Positions 1-7,067 of a stretch of DNA of 17,551 nt are shown in pieces (within the stretch, counting starts at the first letter, position 1; every line of letters starts with the position of its first letter). The stretch is from SZUA-287 sp036397975. Lineage in GTDB: Bacteria > Bacteroidota > Ignavibacteria > UBA10030 > UBA6906. Under the pieces are notes generated by a model that saw only the letters and a program-made list of their open reading frames with translations, made no database searches and was not told the DNA's origin. The stretch covers positions 1 through 17,551 of the forward strand of contig DASWHW010000138.1 of assembly GCA_036397975.1 (NCBI GenBank). The letters are read 5' to 3'. The position numbers were made by a program, and so were the translations under genes.

Positions 1-749
1 GCAATAACGCCGAAGTCCACGTTGTCGCTGATCCAGCTGAAGAACTTCGTTTGTTCCTCGATCGGTTTTTCCGGTGTAAAGATCTTGGGATCCTTCCATG
101 ACACCATCACCGGTGCATCCTGTGTCCAGACCTTCACTCTACTTCGAGGTACTTTGGTCTGCCAGTTCCGTCCGACCTCCGCGTTGGTGTACAGCAGGCG
201 CAGTGTTATGTTGCGCGCCAGACCTTCAAGCGGCTTAAGCTCGATGCTCCTGAAATCCGTGCGGCCTTCCCTCTTCACATCGGGGATTCCATCGCTCACC
301 ATAACGATTGAAACAGGTCGCAGAACGAGTCTTTTGTTCCTTACAGTAAGTGCCACCTGTTCGAAGAATGCGTTGTAGTCCGTGAATGGGTTTTCCTTCC
401 CCCTTGGGAAGATTTCGCGAAGCTTCAGTGCGATCTCTTCAGCGCTTTTGTTCTCGAACGTCTGCCTGGGATAAAAGGTCTTCGGTTCGTTTGCCGTGGC
501 GCCCCCAATGGAACTGACGAAGAGGGCGTTCGGAGTCTCCAACCCACCAAGACCGTTCAGGTGTGCGTACAGATAGTGGGCAAGAAAATCGATCGAATCA
601 TCGTAGTATTCCCCCCTCATGAACGACCCGCTGATATCAACGCCCACGAACAAGGAAAGCCGTGGTTTCTCGCCGTCCCCAAAGTTGCACCCGCCGAGAA
701 GCACACACACGGCGAAGCAGACGGCGGCAATTCGTTTTGGAATTCGCAT
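1..749 (-). CDS. von Willebrand A-like lipoprotein, partial (C-terminus beyond window)
   Basis: Open on the minus strand from 749 to the left edge, giving 249 residues with no stop. The N-terminus (MRIPKR, then a hydrophobic stretch ending LLGGC) is a lipoprotein signal with the lipidated cysteine at residue 21. Next comes LFVGVDISGSF, where D38-x-S40-x-S42 matches the metal-ion-dependent adhesion site of vWA domains, and later SIVMVSDGIPD, a typical vWA strand-loop. ATG 749 is chosen because GAGG lies 8 nt upstream; an in-frame ATG at 755 would be only 2 nt from it. The gene begins 21 bp after the stop of the membrane-protein gene, so the two are probably co-transcribed. Role unknown: vWA proteins usually mediate protein contacts or assembly. 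Family call fairly sure, function not. Confidence 0.75.
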   Translation of the reverse strand, partial: MRIPKRIAAVCFAVCVLLGGCNFGDGEKPRLSLFVGVDISGSFMRGEYYDDSIDFLAHYLYAHLNGLGGLETPNALFVSSIGGATANEPKTFYPRQTFENKSAEEIALKLREIFPRGKENPFTDYNAFFEQVALTVRNKRLVLRPVSIVMVSDGIPDVKREGRTDFRSIELKPLEGLARNITLRLLYTNAEVGRNWQTKVPRSRVKVWTQDAPVMVSWKDPKIFTPEKPIEEQTKFFSWISDNVDFGVI

Positions 750-770
750 AGTCATATCCTCTTCGTTGTT

Positions 771-2003
771 TTACGCTTCCTGTGTCACCGCAGTCCGGGA
801 GGCCCGCCTGCCGTTCTTCGATACAACACCCTCAAGAAGATCCTTTGAGCTCAGGATCGAATTAATGCTTGTAAACGGAAGCTCGAAAAGATGCCGGCCG
901 TTCACGAGCAGGGCGAAGAAATTCACCGTTGCGGCCACGACCTGGAGCGGCGGCAGCATGAATGATGCAAGGAGCTCATCTCCTTTTGCGCTCACCCAGT
1001 CCGCTTCATTTTTCAGCTTCTTGATAAACTCGGGCGAGAAGTTAGCAGCGCGTGCGCCGGTCGATCCCTCGACAGCCTCTATGCCCAGCCCTCTTCCCTG
1101 GATCACGCGGAGAATCGTCGGTGTACCGTGTGCGGCAAAGAGAAACCACGAGATGCTGCGGATGCCGAACCATGCGAAGCAAGCGATGGCAAGCGTCCAG
1201 AAGACACCCAGCTCAAATCCTTCGGAGTATTGGGCGAACCAGGGAACCAGCGAGTCCACGAATTCCCTATAGAGGAACACCACTTCCACGAACAAGACGA
1301 CCAACTCGATCACACTGACGCCGGCAATTGCTGAGATCTTCTTGCTCTTCACGGCGCTCACAAAGGTCGAAAGCACGGCGTAGCTTCCGAGAACGACAAA
1401 GAAAAGGAATATGAAGAGGGGAATGCGAAGAAATGTCAGGGAGAGCTGTTCGCCGGTGATGTTCGAAAGTGTGTCCATCACGAGAGGCGAGGTAACGTAC
1501 GTGAAGATCAACGCCTCGATGAGACACCAGAACAGAGTGAGGAACACGGCGATCCACGGTACTTGCGAAGTCACCACACTCTTGCCGGCACTGCGAATCA
1601 TTCTGAATGGCAGGAAGAAGATTTCCCGGATAATCGACCAAATGCTGAAAATGGTGATCTTTATGAATCCCAAAACTGCCCACGTGAGGTTCAGAAAGAA
1701 CTTGAGAATTCCCCCCCAAAAAGAAACGATCGATTTTCCGAGGTCCCACCAGGTAACGAAGAACGCCATAACAAACTCCCTCCGCTTACTCCTGAAGATG
1801 ACGGTAACGACGGAAGGGATGCTCACCCAACATCCCGCTATGACAGCCAGTGTCGGAAGGAGCAAGAAGAGTCTTTTTGTGGCCATTACCCAGAACTCAT
1901 CCCCAACTCCCCAAGAAAACTCCAAAAACGCATCCTGGAACATGGTCGGGAAAAACAGGACCGAGAAAAGAACGCGCGCGATGTTACTTATATCGATAAC
2001 CAT
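771..2003 (-). CDS. Polytopic inner-membrane protein of unknown function
   Basis: A 410-residue protein that I do not recognise. It has about six strongly hydrophobic segments (roughly residues 44-70, 103-123, 149-174, 193-218, 230-246 and 264-292), aromatic-rich and with basic loops such as RSKRRE near 71. The last third is mostly soluble (GRGLGIEAVEGSTGARAANFSPEFIKKLKNEADW) with one further hydrophobic patch near 361-377. The start at 2003 is chosen over an upstream in-frame ATG at 2054 because a G6 ribosome-binding run lies 7 nt before it and the extra 17 residues look non-coding. The gene precedes the vWA lipoprotein by 21 bp on the same strand, suggesting a membrane/lipoprotein pair. It is divergent from the kinase operon. 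No catalytic motif or heme motif is visible. Confidence 0.75.
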   Translation of the reverse strand: MVIDISNIARVLFSVLFFPTMFQDAFLEFSWGVGDEFWVMATKRLFLLLPTLAVIAGCWVSIPSVVTVIFRSKRREFVMAFFVTWWDLGKSIVSFWGGILKFFLNLTWAVLGFIKITIFSIWSIIREIFFLPFRMIRSAGKSVVTSQVPWIAVFLTLFWCLIEALIFTYVTSPLVMDTLSNITGEQLSLTFLRIPLFIFLFFVVLGSYAVLSTFVSAVKSKKISAIAGVSVIELVVLFVEVVFLYREFVDSLVPWFAQYSEGFELGVFWTLAIACFAWFGIRSISWFLFAAHGTPTILRVIQGRGLGIEAVEGSTGARAANFSPEFIKKLKNEADWVSAKGDELLASFMLPPLQVVAATVNFFALLVNGRHLFELPFTSINSILSSKDLLEGVVSKNGRRASRTAVTQEA

Positions 2004-2010
2004 TAGATAA

Positions 2011-2016
2011 CCCCCC
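2011..2016 (-). promoter_or_regulatory. Ribosome-binding site of the membrane-protein gene
   Basis: A run of six G on the minus strand, 7 nt before ATG 2003. It decides the start in favour of MVIDISN rather than the longer upstream reading frame. Confidence 0.6.
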
Positions 2017-2103
2017 TTTTTAATTCGTGTAAATATACAACTCCCAACTTCCAATTGCGAGTAAGAAGTTCAGGTTAAAGTGGCTAATTTTGTCTGAAAT
2101 AGG

Positions 2104-2117
2104 GGAATTCGAATTCC
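2104..2117. repeat. Perfect 14-bp palindrome GGAATTCGAATTCC
   Basis: The two 7-bp arms GGAATTC and GAATTCC are exact inverted copies with no spacer. It lies 101 bp upstream of the membrane-protein start and about 360 bp upstream of the kinase start, a place where an operator for a dimeric regulator would make sense. The regulator is unknown; the site could be chance. Confidence 0.4.
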
Positions 2118-2476
2118 GAGATCGCCGTGGTTTCCCAATTTACGTGTTTTACCTTTCCCAAGGATAACCTTACCAATTGAAAAGTGAGCTCCTGACACCT
2201 CTTTGATTGCAACTATCCCCGCTGATGGCAGGCCAGTACTTGCTAACGGATCAGGTCAACTTCAGAGTTCGTCTCTGCCTCTTTGGATTCTTATGCCGAA
2301 CAATCTTGAAATTGAAGGCAGTTGTCTTCAGGATACCATGGAGGTGACCCAATCGGGGGGCGCATCTCCCCCCAAGCCGTCGTTTGCCGGGCTGAGGTTT
2401 CATCCGAAGACAAACTCTTCCTGCACATCGCCTAGTTCATTGTGTGTAACGCCAGCACTTGTTAGATTGAAACGCG

Positions 2477-5011
2477 ATGTTAAACCTCAACACAATATTC
2501 CCCTGGCTCTCCATCCGCAGCAAGCTCCTTATTGCGTTTGCAGGTCTCTCCATTCTCCCTCTCAGCCTCGTCGGTATCCATGGCATTCGCTCCAATGTGC
2601 AAACAATGAGAGAAATCGCCCTTGAGAACCTCAACCGTGATGTGCTGACCATAAAATGGAAGACAGCAAACTTCCTGGAGAATATCGAGTCCGATCTCCG
2701 TGTGTTGAGGAATTCCGTTCTTCTTGAGCAATTCATCAGCAAGAGGGAACACCATCCAACACTCACCTACGAGACCGACCTTCAGCAGATCGGTAAAGAA
2801 TTTCTGGCTTTTGCAAAGACAAGGAACATCTATTATCAGCTCCGCATGGTGGATGAGAACGGCGATGAGCTTCTTCGCGTTGAGCCTGCTGCTGATTCAG
2901 CGAAAGGGTACCGCATTGTTCCTCAAAGCGAGCTTCGCAGCTCTCGTGAATCTTTTTATTTTCTTCTGATACAAGATCTCAAAAGGGATCAAATTGCGTT
3001 TGCTCCGGCCGAGCTCGCGGATCAAAACAACGAGCGCATCCCCGTCATCAGTTTTGCCATGCCCCTCATCGGAATTAGTTGGCGCCCAGGCATACTGATA
3101 GCAAATGTCTTCGTGAAAGACCTTCTGCAGGTGATAGAAGGCAAAAGACACTTTGAAGAGGGAGGAAAGGTTGTTCTGGTCACGGGTGACGGACACTATC
3201 TCTACCACTCGGAAAAAAAAACAGACTGGAACAAATTGCTGGCATCGAGGGAAGAAGACAATGTTCAGCGTGAATACCCTCCGGAAGTTGCCGCAGCCAT
3301 TCTCTCGGGAAAGGAAGGAACAATTACCGAGGGGATCGAAGAGATCATTTCTTATGCCCCTCTCTTTCCCAAAGAGAACCCCGCAGGCGATAACGGCATC
3401 GCGGCTGGTCTCACTGTTCCGGTCGCCGTGTTTGAAAGCGTCTCGTACGACGCCATCATGGGGCCTGTGCGTTCGTTTGCGTGGACCTTCGCGGTGTTTC
3501 TGTTGCTGTTCCTCGGTAGTGCCATCGGGTTGGGTTTGCTTGCCACTCAGCAATTCACGAAGCCGATTTCTGCACTGCAACGCGGCGCCGAGATCATCGC
3601 GAAAGGCAACTATGGGCACCGCCTCCGTGTCGAAACGCATGATGAAATCGAGAAGCTGGCGGCACAGTTCAACCTGATGGCGGCCTCGCTCGAATCCCAT
3701 GAACGGGAGATTCAGCATCACCGTGCGACACTCGAGGAAATGGTGCGACTGCGGACGCATGAGCTTACAGAGGAAAAATCGAAATTGCAGGCAATCCTTG
3801 ACCATGTTCCGAGTGCGTTCGTATTGTTGGATCGGGAGTTTCGGATTCAGACGGCAAGCGCCGCGTTTGCGGAAGTTACACGCTTTCACATCGAAGACGT
3901 GCGCGGAAAGGATTGTCGAGACGTATTCTGCATGAACGGATTCTGCCAGCGCTGTGTGTGCAAAGAAGCCGTTCAATCAAGTGGGATCGTAAGCCACATT
4001 GATCGTACTGACGATGTCGGCGTCGGCGAACGATTTATTGAGCACATTGCAATTCCAATGAAGACAGACGGGGAAATCACTTCGATCCTTGAGATCATTA
4101 CAGATATTACAAAGCGGAAAAGGCTGGAGCAACATATTATCCGGACAGAGAAGCTCATGGCCGCTGGTGAGATGTCTGCCATTATCGCACACGAGTTTCG
4201 GAATTCACTCACTTCCATCAAGATGATTCTCCAACTCCAGCATGAATCGAGTCATCTCAACCGTGCCGGCAGGAAATCCCTTTCCGTGGCCCTCGATTCC
4301 ATCTATCATATGGAACGGGTCGTCACAGAGCTGCTCAACTTTGCCCGGCCATCGCCGATGGGTTTTCGGGAGGAACAACTGAACGGCATCATTGATGAGG
4401 GCATTGCATTTGTGCAACCCCATCTCAGCACCCATCATATCGTCCTCACCAAGGAACTCGATTCGACGCTTCCGGCGATGTTCCTTGATGCCCCGCATCT
4501 GAAAGAAGCATTGGTCAATATGTTCCTGAATGCCATTCAGGCATTTAATGACGGAGGCGCAAAGACCGGGAAGAAAAAAATCTCAGTTATAACCAAACGA
4601 GTTCGTCTACGGAAGACGGTTCGTGATTTTGCGTTTACTGAATCGAGCGAATCGCGTGGAGGCAGTGGTAGGCGGGAGGATGGACAGGAAATTGTGTTGC
4701 AGAAAGGAATTGAGTGTGCTCTCATCGAAATCACCGATACCGGCCCCGGCATTGAGCGGAATATTGCGGACCGCATTTTTGATCCCTTCTTCACCACGAA
4801 GGCAAATGGCACCGGGCTCGGTCTTCCAATGGTGAGACGAACGATTAACGCGCACGGCGGAGTGGTCACCCTCAACAGTGTCAAAGGAAAGGGGACTACT
4901 TTTTGGATTACGTTACCGTGTTGTGGTGCGCTCGCACGGGGGGTGGCGGAACGTGAAGGGAACCAGGGTGATGAGGCTTCATCGATTGGAATGTTAACGG
5001 GCGACTCATGA
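2477..5011 (+). CDS. Membrane sensor histidine kinase (sensor-HAMP-PAS-HisKA-HATPase)
   Basis: An 844-residue kinase that probably phosphorylates the NtrC-type regulator whose gene overlaps its stop by 4 nt (ATGA). Order: membrane segment about 16-37, a large periplasmic sensing region about 40-325 (length and layout suit a double-Cache fold, inferred), second membrane segment about 333-356, HAMP about 357-410, a coiled linker, PAS about 435-540, HisKA with AHEFRNS and phospho-acceptor H572, then the ATPase domain with N681/N685, DTGPGI 754-759, FDPFFTTK near 768-774 and GTGLGL 778-783. The PAS domain holds a cysteine cluster C480, C485, C490, C493, C495 that could bind a metal or Fe-S cluster. 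The ATPase domain has a low-complexity Ser/Gly/Arg insert around 715-740. A TGA lies 9 nt before ATG 2477, so the start cannot be further upstream; no strong ribosome-binding site is seen. Confidence 0.93.
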   Translation: MLNLNTIFPWLSIRSKLLIAFAGLSILPLSLVGIHGIRSNVQTMREIALENLNRDVLTIKWKTANFLENIESDLRVLRNSVLLEQFISKREHHPTLTYETDLQQIGKEFLAFAKTRNIYYQLRMVDENGDELLRVEPAADSAKGYRIVPQSELRSSRESFYFLLIQDLKRDQIAFAPAELADQNNERIPVISFAMPLIGISWRPGILIANVFVKDLLQVIEGKRHFEEGGKVVLVTGDGHYLYHSEKKTDWNKLLASREEDNVQREYPPEVAAAILSGKEGTITEGIEEIISYAPLFPKENPAGDNGIAAGLTVPVAVFESVSYDAIMGPVRSFAWTFAVFLLLFLGSAIGLGLLATQQFTKPISALQRGAEIIAKGNYGHRLRVETHDEIEKLAAQFNLMAASLESHEREIQHHRATLEEMVRLRTHELTEEKSKLQAILDHVPSAFVLLDREFRIQTASAAFAEVTRFHIEDVRGKDCRDVFCMNGFCQRCVCKEAVQSSGIVSHIDRTDDVGVGERFIEHIAIPMKTDGEITSILEIITDITKRKRLEQHIIRTEKLMAAGEMSAIIAHEFRNSLTSIKMILQLQHESSHLNRAGRKSLSVALDSIYHMERVVTELLNFARPSPMGFREEQLNGIIDEGIAFVQPHLSTHHIVLTKELDSTLPAMFLDAPHLKEALVNMFLNAIQAFNDGGAKTGKKKISVITKRVRLRKTVRDFAFTESSESRGGSGRREDGQEIVLQKGIECALIEITDTGPGIERNIADRIFDPFFTTKANGTGLGLPMVRRTINAHGGVVTLNSVKGKGTTFWITLPCCGALARGVAEREGNQGDEASSIGMLTGDS

Positions 5012-6420
5012 GACAAGAGAAAGCCAGAATACTGATCGTCGATGATGATGAAAAAATCCTGTTTGCCTTCCATGAAGTGTTCAAGAAGGAGGGTTACAAG
5101 AGCGCCGTTGCACGGGACGGAGCGGAGGCACTCAAGAAGATCTCTGCCGACCGACCGGACGTTGTATTTATGGATATTACGATGCCCAAGCTTGATGGCC
5201 TCGAAGCTCTTAAGCAAATTCAACAGCAGCACAAACAGATACCGGTCATCATTATCACGGGCTTCGGTACGATGCAAACCGCCATCAGTGCGATTCAGCT
5301 TGGTGCATTTGAATACCTGACGAAACCCCTGGAGGTGACAAAGATACGCGAGGTGACACAGCGGGCATTGGCAAGCACTCGCAGCGCAGAATCCCCTTCG
5401 CCGAACGCCGAGCGTGCGTCGTTCGACGCTGATATGGTCCACCGGTATAAGCTTGTCGGCAATGGCGCAGCAATGCAGGAGATTTACAAGATCATCGGAT
5501 CGATTTCCACAACGCCAAACCACACCTCAGTGATGATCCTTGGAGAAAGTGGAACGGGCAAGGAACTTGTAGCCAGAGCCATCCACGCGAATAGCCCGAA
5601 TAACCATGATCCGTTCATTGCCGTCAACTGCACCGTGCTTCCCGAAACGCTTTTAGAATCAGAGTTATTTGGGCATGAAAAGGGGGCATTCACCGGCGCG
5701 ATCGACCGCAGGTTCGGCAAGTTCGAGATTGCAAGGGGAGGGACCATCTTCCTGGATGAGGTTGGCAATCTTTCCCCCACTCTGCAGCAAAAGCTTCTTC
5801 GCGTTCTCCAAGAGCGAGAATTCGAACGCGTGGGTGGAAACGATCCCATCCAGGTTGATGCGCGGTTTATTGCCGCGACGAACCGGGATATCGAAAGCGA
5901 AGTAAGGAACGGGAATTTCAGGGAAGATTTGTTTTATCGAATGAACGTCGTGACGATCCATCTCCCTCCTCTGCACGAACGAAAGGAGGATATTCCTCTG
6001 CTCGCCGGCTACTTCTTGTCAAAGTATGACGATCAGCTGAAGAAATCCGTGAAGGGGTATTCCGACGTGGCGATGGAATTGTTACAAACATACGACTATC
6101 CGGGAAACGTGCGCGAGTTGGAGAATCTTGTTGAGCGAGCAGTGATGCTCACAAAAGGAGAAGTGATTCTCCCTGAAACTCTCCGCGAGATGTCCTCCGC
6201 AGCTCCGCTGAAAGCAAATCCTCTTCCGATCATCAGTCCTGTCTTCAGTAAATCTCGCGATCACGTTCTGAAGGCGTTCGAAAGGCAGTTCCTCATTCAA
6301 CAACTCACCAAGTACCATGGGAATGTCACAAGCGCTGCGACCGCCTCTCGAATGACGCGACAGAATTTCCAACGGTTGATGAAAAAAAACAAGATTCAAG
6401 CCCAGTCCTTTCGAAGGTGA
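5008..6420 (+). CDS. Sigma-54-dependent NtrC-family response regulator
   Basis: A 470-residue transcription activator and the partner of the upstream kinase (4-nt overlap implies translational coupling). Receiver domain about 1-120: acidic pocket D12/D13, phospho-acceptor D56, T84 and K106. Central AAA+ domain about 150-370: Walker A GESGTGKE (179-186), the sigma-54-contacting GAFTGA loop (226-231), Walker B FLDE (248-251) and the FREDLFYR arginine segment near 304-311. The C-terminus (about 420-465) is a Fis-type helix-turn-helix (GNVTSAATASRMTRQNFQRLMKK). All key residues are present, so it should be fully active. Immediately downstream are two related palindromes and a -24/-12 promoter, the expected targets of such a protein. 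Length is normal for the family. Confidence 0.96.
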   Translation: MRQEKARILIVDDDEKILFAFHEVFKKEGYKSAVARDGAEALKKISADRPDVVFMDITMPKLDGLEALKQIQQQHKQIPVIIITGFGTMQTAISAIQLGAFEYLTKPLEVTKIREVTQRALASTRSAESPSPNAERASFDADMVHRYKLVGNGAAMQEIYKIIGSISTTPNHTSVMILGESGTGKELVARAIHANSPNNHDPFIAVNCTVLPETLLESELFGHEKGAFTGAIDRRFGKFEIARGGTIFLDEVGNLSPTLQQKLLRVLQEREFERVGGNDPIQVDARFIAATNRDIESEVRNGNFREDLFYRMNVVTIHLPPLHERKEDIPLLAGYFLSKYDDQLKKSVKGYSDVAMELLQTYDYPGNVRELENLVERAVMLTKGEVILPETLREMSSAAPLKANPLPIISPVFSKSRDHVLKAFERQFLIQQLTKYHGNVTSAATASRMTRQNFQRLMKKNKIQAQSFRR

Positions 6421-6469
6421 TCATCCGCCGCTGAACGCCTTCAACAAATCCTCAACTGTGTCAACAGAT

Positions 6470-6488
6470 GCTTTCCACAATGGCAAGC
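6470..6488. promoter_or_regulatory. Probable activator-binding site 1 (19-bp palindrome)
   Basis: GCTTTCCACAATGGCAAGC reads as GCTT-N-CCA-NNN-TGG-N-AAGC, with seven of nine pairs symmetrical. Its centre is about 104 bp upstream of the -24 GG of the sigma-54 promoter, the usual distance for an enhancer of an NtrC-type protein. Binding by the adjacent regulator is inferred. Confidence 0.55.
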
Positions 6489-6498
6489 TGGAGTTGGC

Positions 6499-6517
6499 GC
6501 TTACCATCCTGTAAACA
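6499..6517. promoter_or_regulatory. Probable activator-binding site 2 (degenerate copy)
   Basis: GCTTACCATCCTGTAAACA keeps the left half of site 1 exactly (GCTT-N-CCA) and four of seven bases of the right half. Its centre is 29 bp from that of site 1, so the two could bind adjacent dimers, as paired enhancers do. Weaker than site 1. Confidence 0.42.
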
Positions 6518-6580
6518 CGCCTGCAATTTCTCGCGAGCCCATTCTAATTCATTTTCGCCTCTTCCTGGAGTCAAGCAGTT

Positions 6581-6595
6581 TGGTACACCACTTGC
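6581..6595 (+). promoter_or_regulatory. Sigma-54 (-24/-12) promoter
   Basis: TGGTACACCACTTGC matches the consensus TGGCAC-N5-TTGC with a single mismatch (T for C at the fourth base) and has the invariant GG and GC exactly 10 bp apart. Expected transcription start is near 6607, about 20 nt before ATG 6627. It lies right after a gene for a sigma-54 activator and points into the cytochrome operon. Confidence 0.75.
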
Positions 6596-6626
6596 CACTC
6601 GAGGTATAGTCTTGGAGAGGTCAAAT

Positions 6627-7016
6627 ATGGACCACCCAAACGTGTTGGTTGTTGATGACGACGAAAATATCCTCTCTGCATTTAGGGATTTTTTGCGAAG
6701 AGAGAACTGCAGCGCAGTTATTGCGTCGAGCGCGGAAGAGGCATTGAAAGAGATGGATCGTCATACCATCGATCTGGTCATCACCGATGTGAGGCTGAAA
6801 TCGCAATCGGGGATAACATTCTTCATGCGGCTCAAGTCTCGCCGACGTGATCTTCCAGTCATCGTTATCACGGGTTATCCACACCTCATCGGAGAGGAAG
6901 AGGTAAAGGCTCTTGGTGCAGAATATTTCTTCTTGAAGCCGCTTGAGCTGGATAAGCTGCGTGAGGCAGTAAGGAAATGTCTACACCTTGACAAATCGAA
7001 CAATCACTGGCGTTAG
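6627..7016 (+). CDS. Stand-alone receiver-domain response regulator (CheY-like)
   Basis: A 129-residue single receiver domain with no output domain. It has the acidic cluster D10-D12 (VVDDDE), phospho-acceptor D54 (VITDVR), T82 (ITGYP) and K104 (LKPLE), all the residues needed for phosphorylation. ATG 6627 is chosen because GGAGAGG (6614-6620) lies 6 nt upstream and the domain begins right after it; a longer in-frame start at 6468 would lie upstream of the sigma-54 promoter and adds no conserved sequence. It is the first gene of the sigma-54-driven operon. It may act as a phosphate sink or bind a partner protein, giving feedback on the upstream kinase; this is inference. Its sequence resembles the receiver of the upstream regulator, so it could have arisen from it by duplication. 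Confidence 0.88.
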   Translation: MDHPNVLVVDDDENILSAFRDFLRRENCSAVIASSAEEALKEMDRHTIDLVITDVRLKSQSGITFFMRLKSRRRDLPVIVITGYPHLIGEEEVKALGAEYFFLKPLELDKLREAVRKCLHLDKSNNHWR

Positions 7017-7067
7017 CGTAAGGGGGAAACGAAGTCAAAATAATATCAACCAACGTAGGAGATCATC

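Larger units (their letters stand above)
2004..2476. other. Divergent intergenic region, no gene seen
   Basis: About 470 bp separate the minus-strand membrane-protein gene from the plus-strand kinase, so promoters for both units should lie here. I see no convincing coding sequence; the frames open in it carry no recognisable motif and would overlap the real kinase gene out of frame. Two structures stand out: a perfect palindrome at 2104-2117, and a G6/C6 hairpin at 2355-2373. A TAATTTTG at 2085-2092 matches the Bacteroidota -7 pattern TAnnTTTG, but no well-spaced -33 TTG accompanies it, so I do not call a promoter. Confidence 0.6.

Noticed and set aside
561..2010. Several plus-strand frames opposite the minus-strand pair (for example 619-1272 and 1411-2010)
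   Set aside because: They are antisense to the membrane protein and lipoprotein and show the Arg/Ser-rich composition of non-coding frames.
2226..2243. TGGCAGGCC...TTGC as a second sigma-54 promoter before the kinase
   Set aside because: The GG and GC pairs are 9 or 13 bp apart, not 10, so the spacing is wrong.
2355..2373. G6/C6 hairpin as a terminator or RNA gene
   Set aside because: Only a 6-bp stem, no T-run after it, and no gene ending upstream on the same strand.
2203..2625. Open plus-strand frame of 140 codons before and into the kinase gene
   Set aside because: It has no recognisable motif, no good ribosome-binding site, and overlaps the well-supported kinase out of frame.
4537..5523. 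Minus-strand frame of 328 codons spanning the kinase/regulator junction, and 2897-3976 likewise
   Set aside because: Antisense to genes with complete catalytic motifs; no domains or signals in the translations.
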